DNA of 64,000 nucleotides, from positions 3,658,001-3,722,000 of the forward strand of contig OU452204.1 in assembly GCA_911728435.2 (NCBI GenBank), written 5' to 3'. This stretch comes from Apoderus coryli. Taxonomy: Eukaryota > Arthropoda > Insecta > Coleoptera > Attelabidae. How positions within the stretch are numbered: position 1 is the first letter of the stretch; every line of letters starts with the position of its first letter. This document shows positions 12,219-22,290 of the stretch, piece by piece. The position numbers and the translations under genes are program-made. The notes below the pieces were generated by a model, which saw only the letters and a list, made by a program, of their open reading frames with translations, was not told the origin of the DNA and did not search any database.

Positions 12219-13099
12219 CTAAAATGAGAAATAGATCAACATAAAAGAGTGAAATAATTTTAATCGGCCTGTAGGATTACACCAGTAACGGCTACACCCC
12301 AGAACCCAGCATCGGTTATACCATGTTATAATTGAGGCAAAATGGCTGCGTTTAAATGATGGAAATATATAAAGTTCAAACTGTACGGCTGATTTATAAA
12401 CTTTCTTTTCATAAAAAAATTATTAAATTAGTACTTGAGTTACTGGCCCATAACTCAAGAACCAAGTAAGAACTAGGTAAATATAGAAAAGTAATTCATT
12501 GGTTTCAATAATTAATGAAGAGAAAGGCAATTCATGTCGTCGAACATTTGAAGAAAAAGTGACTTACATCATACACTGATCTCGGAAGTACATGTCAAAG
12601 GCAAACGGTAACGCTAGCATCAAAGATTATAAATCACTAAAGTGCTTTCGTATCATCCTACACTCGCCATTATGTTTAAGTCTAACACGTAACATATATT
12701 TAGTTTAGACCTAAGTTGTGGAGATAAAGTGCAGAACCCCGCGGTGGCGCGGGAAGCCCTTACTGTAGAGGGCTCTACTCGCCTCGTGGTGTCAAAATTA
12801 CATTCGATTACTGAAAATGTCATTGTATGCAGAATATAGTTTGTACCATTTGAATGTGCAGCAGCCATATCTCTGGTACGTAGTGGGTAGATCAAATTGG
12901 ACAATTTTAAAAGGGAACTGTCCTTATTTAAGAGATATAAAAAAGTGGACCTACGTTTGCGATGCTCAAATTATATTAGTAATTGATTGGCGCACACCGC
13001 GTTCTAGTTTCTAGTTTACACGCGTTTAAGTTGTTTCGTTCATGTCCATAATATTTTTGTTTTTTTTTGTTGAATTTAATTTAAGAAGTTTTTGTTAGT
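12219..13099. other. Intron 5, first part, non-coding
   Basis: No gene seen. A GC-richer patch at about 12735-12790 (ccccgcggtggcgcgggaag) contains a small inverted repeat ccgcg...cgcgg, but no family is recognised. Confidence 0.4.
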
Positions 13100-14906
13100 T
13101 AATAGTGGGTTTTTTATTGTCTTATGTCTATTTTTGGTTTGTTTTGAGCGCAACAATTTGTTAAACGGGCAGCAGTTCGGTTTTAGAAATGGATTGTCTA
13201 CAGCCGTAGCGATAAACAAACTGATTTCAGTGGTTACGGATGCTTTCAATAGTGGCAAAAATTGTGCGGCGCTAATGCTTAACCTATCGAGAGCTTTCCA
13301 CTGCGTTGATCCAGAAATACTTATAGCTAATTTAAAATATAATCTCTCTGGACCGTTTCTGGATCTGATAAAATCGTATCTTACGGATCGAACGCAGTTT
13401 GTTGAGTATGCTCGCAAGCGATCAACCTTGTTAGGTAATATGTTCGGCGTTCCACAGGGATCTGTGCTGGGACCACTATTCTATTCTTGCAGCCTCATGG
13501 GCTTATTGTGAAAAATCCCCGTATATTATGCCACCCAATCCAGCAGCCCTGTACCCTCCACTAACTTGTGGAGTTCAGTTATGCGTTGGGTGTCAATATC
13601 TACTGGCGCAATCAGCGAATGCCCAAAAATAGCGTGTCTTCTTCGTTGTAGAACTACACACTCACATATTACATGGTAAGCTGTTTCAACTGCCCCATTA
13701 CACAATCTGCATTGCAGGTCCCCATTGTACAGCCCCATCTTATTTAGGTGTTCTCTCAGAGCGCAATGCCCAGTAAGGAGTCCCATAGTTATTCGCATCT
13801 GACTCCTGCTTAATGATAGCAGTTTTTCAGTGCGTTTTGTTGTGGCACCAGGTATAAACCTACTTCTATTCTTAATATTCGTCAATGATTTACCAGTGTG
13901 TGAACCCAACGTTGACTTCCTACTTTATGCCGATGATACCACTGTAGTAAGAGCGGATGTCGATGTAAACCACCTACTCCACGCTCTTGATGGGACACGG
14001 GAAAGGGCTTCAGACTAGTTCTCTGCGAATGGTCTTAGGCTCAATTAATCGAAAACTGAACGAATTGTGTTTTCATTGGGAAATGGCTCCGATTTCAGTG
14101 ATAATCATTCGGTGAGGTTCTTCGGTGTTTATCTTGACCAGAGACTGATATGGCATGCTCATGTCGACTATGTTTCTGGTAAGTTATCCTCAAACACATA
14201 CGTACTGCGGGGTTTGTCCACAAAATTGTCAAGATCTGTTTTGTTGATGACATTTCATGCTCTGATACAGAGCCATGTCTCTTATGCCGTACTTGCCTGG
14301 AAGAACGCACCTGTCTCATCTCGTATTTTTGCGCTCCAACGGCAAGCTTTGAGAGTTGTTGCTGGCCTATCATATCGAGCCGACTGCAGGAATTCGTTTC
14401 ATGTACTGGAAGTTTTGACCCAGCCCTGTATATATATGCTTGAATGTCTGAAATGTTAAACTACACTCCAATATGCCACATTCGGCTGTTCATCAGTACT
14501 CCACTAGGAATAATGAGAACTTCGTACTTGACAGACATCGAGTAGATAAAGCAAGATTTTCTCTGAATTACGACGCACCTAGATTATTTAATGCTTTGCC
14601 TCGACATTTGAGAGAGCTTCCGCCTAAATTTCTTCTCGAGAATATGAAATCACTTTTTATCAGAAAGTCATTTTATTCCATGGAAGAATATTTGGAATTT
14701 GACTTCTCAGAAAGAAACGAGATCTAAACTTTTTATTCATATATTTTGTGTGTACTTGTAAATTTTATTTTTTACATGAATTTGTTTTTTACATATTGTG
14801 TATTTGTTTGTTTTTGTAAATAATTTGTGGTGTTATATTGTTTTTTTTTAATTTTTATGACGAGTGTAAGCATGTACTAACACAAAAAATAAATAAATAA
14901 ATATTT
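13100..14906 (+). mobile_element. Non-LTR retrotransposon, jockey/CR1-like (5' truncated, interrupted)
   Basis: RT blocks appear in order: QQFGFRNGLSTAVAINKL, LMLNLSRAFHCVD, FGVPQGSVLGP; then, after an inserted element (13489-13863), LFLIFVNDLP, the catalytic FLLYADDTT (about 13918-13944), VRFFGVYLDQRLIWHAHVDY, and a C-terminal thumb region ending at 14727 (YSMEEYLEFDFSERNEI). The 3' tail at 14880-14906 is a short AAAT repeat. Stops occur after YADD and after 14457. The 5' ORF, endonuclease and first RT block are missing. No RNase H is present. Confidence 0.8.
13489..13863 (-). mobile_element. 3' fragment of a second non-LTR element nested in RT
   Basis: On the minus strand this 375 bp block reads a C-terminal segment typical of I/R1-type retrotransposons with a Cys-His knuckle: MGLLTGHCALREHLNKMGL, then CRLCNGAVETAYHVICEC, ending at a stop at 13526. 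It is flanked on both sides by ttctattctt (13479-13488 and 13864-13873), a 10 bp target-site duplication. It cuts the host RT between the GSVLGP and LFLIFVNDLP motifs. It is 5' truncated, and no poly-A tail is visible at its 3' end (13489). A small piece of the same family is at 20380-20450. Confidence 0.85.
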
Positions 14907-16012
14907 ATTTTATTATAATTTGTTGTTTGAAACCTATGAGATTTTTATATACTTGAGAGGAGCATACACATCTTTTTCATGACCACCTGATTTATCGCCA
15001 CTTAATTTGTAATTTAAAACAAATATTTCCAAAAATGTAAAACCGAAGTGTATCATATATTATATTCTTAGATTGTTCCATAAGATAAAACTACGCCGTA
15101 TCTAAAAAAGGACACCCTGTATAAAAACTAATTGTATCAGTGTATTCTTCTTAAAAAACTGCTAAAACAGTGTTTTCAGAAATCCATTATCTCTTAAAAT
15201 TCAAAAGTTACAGAGGTTTAAACGAATTGCCGAAATTTGAAACGGGCATTTTTCAAATTTCGACAATTCAGAGGTGACGCGTGCTTTCAACGGAGACATT
15301 CCAGCCCTAGCACAGTTTGGAAACTTCCTTCGGGGGTTTCCTCCATCAGGTAAAATAAGACAATTTTTGAGAAATGGCAGGTTTTCCTAACGAAGTCAAT
15401 TTCTGTATTTTGACCTACGTTACTCGCTATAACTGCTGTTATTGTACTAAACAAGTTCGCGTCTGACCCATTCGACCTTGAATAGGACTATGCCTTATAA
15501 TGGGTCAGCCACATAGCGAGATCGCTTGATTGACATCTCAAAAACCGTGTTTTCGGAAATAGGCCAGATAATTTAGATGAATTAAGACACCGCATTCAAA
15601 ACGAGATGCACTTGATCACTCCCGAGATAGAAAACGTACAATGTGGAATGTGCCTACTTTAATCAACTACTCTATATAGTCCTCCCAAACAGAAAATTAA
15701 TTAGGTATTTTCGTTATTCCATTAATCACAAAGCGACACATCCAAAAGTGGATAAGGAGGCAAACCTGCTTTTTCTCAAAAATTTAATGTTTTATGTTAA
15801 TAACCCATGTAAAACAGAAGGAAATGGTTTATTCTCATTTCTTGCATTTCGGAATCTGATTCTTTTAACTGATAACATAACATAAAACATTACACTTAAA
15901 TTCCAATTAATAAGCTCAAGTGTAACCGATGCAAATATCTGTTATGAGACTATAAATTAAATCACTTGTTTTATGGTTAGGGTTAGATGAAAAGTAAAAT
16001 CAAAAAACTTAC
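14907..16012. other. Intron 5, last part: unclassified repeat
   Basis: No coding region. The sequence gacaccctgta at about 15109-15119 is a terminal motif shared with the DUF4817 transposons, and a palindromic stretch (gaattgccgaaatttgaaa ... tttcaaatttcgacaattc) lies at 15224-15269. Probably a non-coding DNA-transposon remnant. Confidence 0.4.
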
Positions 16013-16165
16013 TCTTTGCGTTTGACTAGTAGAGCGCTTATAAAATCTCTGGCGTTTTGGGATACCGTATTGAAAGCTTCATCATCAAAATCATAATCGG
16101 CTCTAGTGATGTTTGCAAACGTTTCAGAATCATTGTCGCCCATAAAAGGTGATAAACCAGAAAGC
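16013..16165 (-). CDS. Strn-Mlck: Stretchin-Mlck-like kinase, exon 5 (kinase C-lobe)
   Basis: 153 bp with acceptor tttctctag before 16165 and donor gtaagt after 16013, phase 2 at both ends. It encodes LSGLSPFMGDNDSET, FANITRADYDFDDEAF and ARDFISALLVKRKE, which are subdomains IX to XI of the myosin light chain kinase/twitchin family; the SGLSPFMGD signature is especially characteristic. Joined with exons 3, 4 and 6 it completes a kinase domain of about 256 residues. Confidence 0.93.
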
Positions 16166-16350
16166 CTAGAGAAAAATAAAAAATCCTACTATTTAAGGTG
16201 TCCAAGGGTTTTTTTATTCATTTAACTAAAAGTTCTTATTTTATATTATTATAAAAGAATCAAAAAGCAATATTAATGCTTAGATATGGACTCCAATAGT
16301 TTTGATCGAAACGCGACAAACTTTTAGAAGATGCACAATCGGTGTCAAAT

Positions 16351-17453
16351 ACTAGCGGCTAGGGGGACGAATTTACTTTTTGCTCACGCGATTTTTAGGT
16401 TATGTAGGTTGTTTTTTAATGTCATAGGTTGTGTTATTATTTCTTATGTTGATATACCTATAATAGCTCAGATAAAAAACGTATCTGGGCCTATAGTGGA
16501 TATAAATTCTTGAGTTATACGATATAAATTAATTTCAAAAATGGAATATAGATGTTCTGCATGCAACAAACAGTTTTCTAACAATTCTATTTTAAGAAGT
16601 CATGCTAGAAAATATCACAGTGGTAAGACATAAACCAAACCATTCCAGATCTGTGAACCAAACCTACATTATACCTAATAAAGATCTATGTTGTGATAAT
16701 AGTGTAAAAGGGCCATTTTAACTTTAACATAGGATAAATTTAATTATCCATTTCAGATCAGTTAAATGAAATTGCACCAACTAGGAGCTTTAAATGTGCA
16801 GCTGTATGTAATGAATGTTCAAAAACTGTTTGTAAATACTAGAACTTGAAAAAACACATATTGAAGTTTCATCCAGGAAAGTTAAATTATTTTATTTAAC
16901 TTTTTTTTTTGTTTCATTATGTATTTCAGCTAAAGTAGAGCAGCTAACTTTGCCAAAAGTGTACCTGTACCAATGTAAATATTGCAAAAAAAATTCACAC
17001 AAAATACACTACAACCGTCACCTAAAAATTCATCTAGATAAAGAAAAAAATGATAAGCGACTTCAGTTGTTGTTGTTTGTTTGTTTTGATCAAACCCATG
17101 ACATCAAAATTATTGCTAAACCCACTTCTTGTACACAACGCTTATACAAGAATACAAAAATAAAAAAGAGAAAAGAAATCACATATACCTATGCTTACAA
17201 ATATGTTTACAAAAATGTTTAAAAAAAAGCACATTCGCAAAACCGATTCAGTTACTTTAATAACTCTAATATTATTGCACATATGCATAAAATCCCTGCA
17301 TACTAACAATAATAAGGATATTTTACAAAATTTGTTAGCTCCTAGTTTTTATCTTATTTCACAATTTCAAACTTATGATACTGTTCCCGCAATATGTATT
17401 GCGCATGTGGGAATCGCGTGAGCAAAGTTAATTCGGTCCCCCTAGCCGCTAGT
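16351..17453 (+). mobile_element. Inverted-repeat element carrying three C2H2 zinc-finger exons
   Basis: The ends are near-perfect inverted repeats of about 44 bp: actagcggctagggggac, then ctcacgcgattt, at 16351-16395, and the reverse complement at 17412-17453. Inside are three exon-like blocks on the plus strand. 16541-16622 encodes YRCSACNKQFSNN... with C-x2-C-x12-H-x4-H spacing and ends in gtaaga. 16757-16878 encodes CNECSKTVCKY with an in-frame TAG, then KKHILKFH, again with C-x2-C-x12-H-x4-H spacing. From 16930, CKYCKKNSHKIHYNRHLKIH follows. The blocks after the first are preceded by atttcag. No transposase is recognised. It looks like a transposon that captured a finger gene, or a degraded element with its own finger protein. 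No target duplication was resolved. Confidence 0.65.
16541..17222 (+). pseudogene. C2H2 zinc-finger gene fragment inside the element
   Basis: Three predicted exons hold one finger each. The first intron has donor gtaaga and acceptor tttcag with a phase-1 join (G|AT). The second finger has a TAG in place of a residue between its Cys and His pairs. The third finger is followed by a Lys-rich stretch ending at a stop at 17222. C2H2 fingers bind nucleic acid, but the premature stop makes the present product doubtful. Confidence 0.5.
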
Positions 17454-17842
17454 GACGACGACACACTGTTCACTCTTTGAACGGCGAGGTTGCCACTGTT
17501 AAAATATTTCGCGTACTTCAATACCCTGTACGCGACACGTCAAAGCAAGCCAAATAAAACAGAAAAATAAAATATACTAAATAATTATCTCGTTCGCATT
17601 TCCTTCACTCCGCAACCACCTGTCTAACAAGACACGGTCTCTCTTCAACATTTGCCACCTATACATTGAGGTGGGGGGAGACGCTCTAACGTGGCCAAAA
17701 GCGGGTGCAGGTACGCCATATTGGTATACGACCTCTATCATTTGTCGTGCTTTCAAGTTTATAGTGTTATTTACGAGTATTTTACAAGTTTACTTAAGTT
17801 TTTCGTGTTTTTTTTTTGACGGTTATTTGACAATATACTATA

Positions 17843-18278
17843 ATGGTGTCCTGTGCTGTGCGTAGTTGCAGTAGTAGAAGTGAAATCGACCAGAAAATAT
17901 CAGGAATAACGTTTCATAGGTATGTACCAAATATTGTAAACATTATACATGGACGTATTTAGTGTTTTTTTAGGCGAACTTATTAAAACACATTATTCTA
18001 GGAGTCTGGTAGCATTCTTCTTTCTGCACTGAACAATTGACACGTGCTTTGTAGTTTATTTTTTTTTACAAATTCTTTTACTTGATTTCTACTCTCAAAC
18101 TCTCTACTTTTTCATCACTTTCTAGCAAAAACGACCCCTAAATGTGTGTTAAAAACATATTCTGGTTTTTAGATTTCCTAAAGATCCTGCTCGTAGACAT
18201 ATCTGGACAGAATATGTGTCTCGAATTAATTGGATACCAACGAGAAATGTACACAAATATAATTTATCCAGATCATGA
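17843..18278 (+). pseudogene. THAP domain, two exons, P-element-like
   Basis: Exon 1 (17843-17919) starts MVSCAVRSCSSRSEID and ends GITFHR; the donor is gtatgt. Exon 2 starts at 18173 after ggtttttag and continues FPKDPARRHIWTEYV, then RINWIPTRN. Together they give the C2CH THAP fold order: C-x4-C pair, FHRFPKDP, and the central Trp. The expected distal Cys and His (CxxHF) are missing, because the frame runs into TGA at 18276-18278, where a deletion joins it to the C-terminal part of the transposase. Confidence 0.75.
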
Positions 18279-18731
18279 TTATCTTCCTGGACCATTTTCT
18301 GAATTTTCGAAATTCATTATTGTTTATATTGCTGGATTTGTTGTTTTTAGTTTAAAGAAGCAAATTATTTGCAGAGAATGTCGAGATGCATTAATAAGTG
18401 TTATTCTTTTATTAAAATGAAGGCAAAAAAGGATTTACAAATTCCTTCAAAAGATGTTTTAGAGGTTTGCTTCCAATCCGAAAAGATCATAAAAAATCGT
18501 GTAGTAGCTACTTATGAAAAGTTGTCCGCAGGATTGATAATAAACCTTGTTTCAAAGGAATTTGTAAATAGTAATATTTTTCCTAATTTAGTTGTGCACG
18601 GTTTTGATCAATCAGTGTTTGATAACCATATACATTTACTGATCAAATCTATTGCGACTAAATATGTTAATACCAGGATGTATTATTTAAGTAAAAATAA
18701 AGTGGATAAGCATAGCGCAACATTTAAATAA
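18279..18731 (+). pseudogene. P-element/THAP9-type transposase C-terminal fragment
   Basis: Two frames are needed: YIAGFVVFSLKKQIICREC (from about 18330) and, after a frameshift near 18400, FIKMKAKKDLQIPSKDV, CFQSEKIIKNRV, then LHLLIKS and a C-terminus at 18731. The YIAGFVV...C..C pattern is typical of the C-terminal domain of P-like transposases. The RNase-H-like catalytic core that should precede it is absent, so it cannot be an active enzyme. Confidence 0.65.
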
Positions 18732-18968
18732 AATTGTTTTGTTTAAGGCGTATTAATGTATAATTTATAAAGTACTAACGTCTTTATTCCTGTATTTAGG
18801 TATCAAATATCAATAATTACCTATATTTAAGTATTTTGTACACTGCATAATATTTCAAAATAAAGTATAAACCCAAGCTGCAAATTAAAAGCAAAGACGT
18901 CAACAAAAATAGTTAATGCGGCTCTGGAGAATCCGCCATATTCGTATACGATTACGCCCCACCCAATG

Positions 18969-19391
18969 CACCCGTTTGTGTACAATGTAAAATAATGCTA
19001 ATAGCGACTCCTTATATCTCAATGCACCTATATTACGCGTAGTTTTGTCAGTGAATTTTTATTTTAATACGTGTCTGACTCTTGTAAGTATATAATATTT
19101 GGTAAAGTATAGCAATTTGCATGCATTACCGAGCACTGTGTCTTTCCATGATTATTTGGTATTGGGTATAATTATCTCAAAATTTGACAGCTGTAGCGTC
19201 ATGAACATGGCCGTCAAACATCGAGCGTCCCTACTAAACTCTTCTGCTATATATATTCGGCAGTTACGGGTGATTTCTTTGTGGTTTCTAAACACTAAAC
19301 ACCTGTTATGTTTGAATTTTCTCAATATTCTGCATACTTATACTATTAATGATTAAAGAATAAGAATACAATTACTATTTTAGGTACTTAC
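18969..19391. other. Intron 4 remainder
   Basis: No gene or repeat recognised. The donor of exon 4 (gtaagt on the minus strand) lies at 19391-19386. Confidence 0.4.
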
Positions 19392-19733
19392 AAAACGTAA
19401 CATATTACTCCCAGAGACCATAAATCCGACTCAACTCCAATCGGCTCATAACTAATAATTTCCGGCGGTATAAATTCCGGAGTACCAAATAGAACTCTTA
19501 TAGGTGCGTTGGGATTCAACTTTTGTGCTAATCCAAAATCGATGATTTTGATTTCATGAGACGTTCTTGTATGACACATGATATTTTCGGGCTTCAAATC
19601 TAAATGTACAACGAGTTGCGAATGCATATAAACAACACCTTCACAAATTTGTCTCATGAAGAGAATGCAGTCTTTTTCAGTTAGTGTAAAGTCGTCGGCA
19701 ACGACGCGTTCGAAAAGCTCTCCACCAGATATA
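19392..19733 (-). CDS. Strn-Mlck: Stretchin-Mlck-like kinase, exon 4 (catalytic core)
   Basis: 342 bp with acceptor tttctttcag before 19733 and donor gtaagt after 19392, phase 2 at both ends. It starts YISGGELFERVV and contains the catalytic loop VVHLDLKPEN (catalytic Asp about residue 297 and Asn 302 of the joined protein), the metal-binding DFG in KIIDFGLAQ (Asp about 317), and the activation-segment end GTPEFIPPEI, where the usual APE reads PPE. It ends YEPIGVESDLWSLGVICYVL. HLD instead of HRD and the GTPEF motif are typical of calcium/calmodulin-regulated myosin light chain kinases. All catalytic residues are intact, so an active enzyme that phosphorylates myosin regulatory light chain in muscle is the best inference. 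Confidence 0.95.
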
Positions 19734-20329
19734 CTGAAAGAAAAAGTTTCAGTAAAAATATAGTCACTCTGTTACGTAACAGAAAAAAAAGTATACCTAG
19801 GTATAACATTTTAACAAGATGTAAACAATAATATGAAATATAAAGGTTTCATACACTCCAAACAATAGTATCTATATTGTGAAGTAGGAAAAGGAACACT
19901 TTCCCGGACGACTCTGAAATTTGCTAAGCAAGGCGCCATGTTGATAACAAGTACCAAACAGCAATTAATTAAGTCCCATCAAAGTTATTTATCGTAAATT
20001 GTGTGCTTCGAAAATGATTAAAAAGTGATGAAGAAATAGCCATTTACGTTACGTTAAATCTGCTGCTTCCCGCTACGAAAACGTTGTTATTGCGTATTTG
20101 GCCGAATTATCTACACAGATGAAAATGGTAAGCATCTACTTTGGGGTCAAGTTATTCGATGCTAAGAGCAAAAACTCTTAATGCAAAAAAAGGTATCGCC
20201 ATTTCAAAATACCAAAAATTATGAGCTTTCCTAAAGCGACAGTCGGACGGCTATAATGCGAACAAGTCAATAGTTCTATAACGGGAACAGATACAGCAGT
20301 TTATAGAATGGGCAAAATTTTCAGGCGAC
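19734..20329. other. Intron 3, first part
   Basis: Nothing recognised apart from AT-rich sequence. Confidence 0.4.
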
Positions 20330-20613
20330 TGAGCGACTAACCGGTCGCGTTGTTGTGGTTCGTGTAGAATGGGCCTTACAACGAAGGTGACACGCTATTT
20401 TTGGGCATGCGCTGATTGCGCCAGCAGATATTGACACCCAACACATAACTCTTTTTCTTTTTTTTATTGAGGACGTAGTCTGCGCCAATAGGGGCTTACA
20501 GAGCAAGAGGCCCTCATGAACCGCACTCTATCTGAAACCGCGTGAGCATTACTTCGGATAGAGGCTGTCTTCAGATTCGTCATAGTTTGTAGCAACACAT
20601 TAACATACAAGAG
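20330..20613 (+). repeat. Mixed retroelement fragments
   Basis: Bases 20380-20450 (cacgctatttttgggcatgc, gattgcgccagcagatattg, acacccaacac) are the reverse complement of part of the nested non-LTR fragment at about 13575-13660, so a piece of the same family. The next about 150 bp (aggacgtagtctgcgccaat, aggggcttacagagcaagag, gccctcatgaaccgcac) is GC-richer than its surroundings and is probably another repeat head, unidentified. Confidence 0.5.
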
Positions 20614-20777
20614 TAGAGTACAATAACAAACAGATGGGTATGACATAACATAAACATGATTTATACATTTTACAAGCACATAATACAGTAGAGGAATATG
20701 TACTGTATTATGTGCTTGTAAAATGTATAAATCATGTTTATGTTATGTCATACCCATCTGTTTGTTATTGTACTCTA
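20614..20777. repeat. Perfect 77 bp inverted repeat (hairpin)
   Basis: Bases 20614-20690 are the exact reverse complement of 20701-20777, separated by a 10 bp loop (gaggaatatg). I checked all 77 positions. The arms are AT-rich without being simple repeats (tacaataacaaacagatggg, then tatgacataacataaacatg). It lies between a retroelement scrap and the R1-like remnant. A transcript across it would fold into a long perfect duplex. It could equally be a fold-back made during retrotransposition, a recent inverted duplication, or an assembly artefact. Confidence 0.95.
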
Positions 20778-20779
20778 GG

Positions 20780-22290
20780 GAAAAAGCTATCAGTCTTTTA
20801 AAGACAAAGACTACGCGCCTATTTCTGATTGGAATTTGGTTTCCATTACCATACGAACAAAGCTATCGATAGCTATCCACCCTTCACTCGAGCTCAGCAT
20901 CTGCTCAACAACATTGAATTCAGATATCACCATGGGCAAACTAGCATTGCAGATATTTCGCTCACGTTCGAATCTGGAGCAGTACAGAACACCGTGAGCG
21001 GCATCATCATGAATCGCTTCAAGTAGCCCTGAAATGCGCCATGCCCGGAGAGGAACTGCGTGAGGTGATAGTTCACTTCGCCAAATTTCCTATTTATCCA
21101 CGGCTCTATGTTGGCCTATGTGTCCAGCGCCCGGTGCTTGCAGTTTGCCACTTCTCTTGCCATTTCGCCAGCAGTCTTTCCGCTGCCACGTTCTTGGATA
21201 TTCCCTCAGACACTTCACTTCTTTGTTTCGCCAGCAGATCTATTGGCGGTATGCCAGCAATCACGCACACAGCATTATAGGACACCGTTCTGTACGCACA
21301 GCACACCCTTATGGCCATTCTTCGATGTATGCTCTCGATCATACATCTGTATCTGTCATATCGAAGCACATCGATCCAGATCGGAGCCGCATAGAGTAAA
21401 ATATTCTGGCAGACGGTGGCCAGCATTCTTCTCTTCATTGTTGACGGGCCATCAATATTTGGCATAAGCCTTGCGAGCATTGCCGTTGTCCTCATAGCTC
21501 TTCCCGTCGTCTCGACGATATGCGTGCCAAAACTTCTGCCTATCCACACTCCGAGGTACTTCATCGCTTTCTTTGGCCGAATAGTGATGCTCTCTACCTG
21601 AAAGACGATATCCGTCGGCCTGCGATGCGTCAGCAGAACAGCTTCTGTCTTTTCTGCAGCCATCTCCAACCCGTTTTCAAAAAGCCAGTGTCCAACTCGC
21701 GCTGCAGCTTCATTAGCTCTGCAGATGAGTTCATCTTTGTTGTGGCCCGTGACCACAAGAGCAAGATCATCCGCATAGGCTATCGATGTAACACCATCAG
21801 GCTGCTCCAGTTGCAGAACATCGTCGTACATCAAATTCCAAAGTGTAGGACCGAGTACTGAGCCCTGTGGGACTCCACAATATACAGCCCTACTGCTAAG
21901 TTTCTCTTGTTTCTGGATTCGAATACTGCGCGCACTGAGATAGCTTCCGATTATGTTTATGATGCGTCCACCTACTGATCTCTTATGTAATGCGTTCATT
22001 ATACATGGCCAGGATGCAGTGTTGAAAGCATTTCTAACGTCAATTGCAATCACAGCACAATGATCACCGTTGCGTCGAGCATCAGAAGCAGCAGTCATAA
22101 TCGCCCTTAAAGCGTCGACCGTGGAGCGTCCCCGCCTGAACCCACACTGGTGCACTGACAAAGGCATGGGAGCCGGATTTTCTGTATACTGCTGAAGTCT
22201 CATCAAAATCAGCTGTTCTAACAGCTTACCCATCGAATCCAGCATACACAGAGGACGGTACGACGAAGGATCGTTATTACAATACGAAAA
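20780..22290 (-). mobile_element. R1-like non-LTR retrotransposon, 5' truncated
   Basis: On the minus strand the RT is open from about 22285 to 21106: SSYRPLCMLDSMGKLLEQL, CGFRRGRSTVDALRAI, AIDVRNAFNTASW, CGVPQGSVLGPTLWNL, the catalytic IAYADDLALVV, and MKYLGVWIG. This RT-block set is of the R1 clade. After a frameshift near 21110 the C-terminal domain continues (WINRKFGEVNYHLTQFLSGH, GAFQGYLKRF). The endonuclease and ORF1 are missing. The open frame extends 5' into non-element sequence, so the ATG at 22353 is not a genuine start. It is one of the better preserved RT domains here, but not intact. Confidence 0.85.

Larger units (their letters stand above)
17664..18968 (+). mobile_element. P-element-like transposon, internally deleted
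   Basis: It contains a THAP DNA-binding domain at the N-terminus and a P-element/THAP9-type transposase C-terminal region. The ends carry imperfect inverted repeats (left cattgaggtggggg at 17664, right ccccacccaatg ending at 18968). A subterminal sequence cgccatatt(g/c)gtatacga occurs at both ends in the same orientation (about 17714-17732 and 18934-18950), a possible transposase-binding site. The catalytic middle is missing. No clear 8 bp target duplication was found. It lies antisense to the kinase gene in intron 4. Confidence 0.7.

Noticed and set aside
12653..13014. Open frames on both strands near 12650-13014
   Set aside because: No family similarity, no splice structure, and they lie within an intron of the kinase gene.
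18142..18420. Single ORF of 92 residues as a membrane protein
   Set aside because: It starts in an intron and mixes frames; the part after 18280 is the P-like transposase C-terminus, and the hydrophobic part is not a real membrane segment.
21106..21867. Several plus-strand open frames opposite the R1-like RT
   Set aside because: They are reverse-strand shadows of a recognisable reverse transcriptase.
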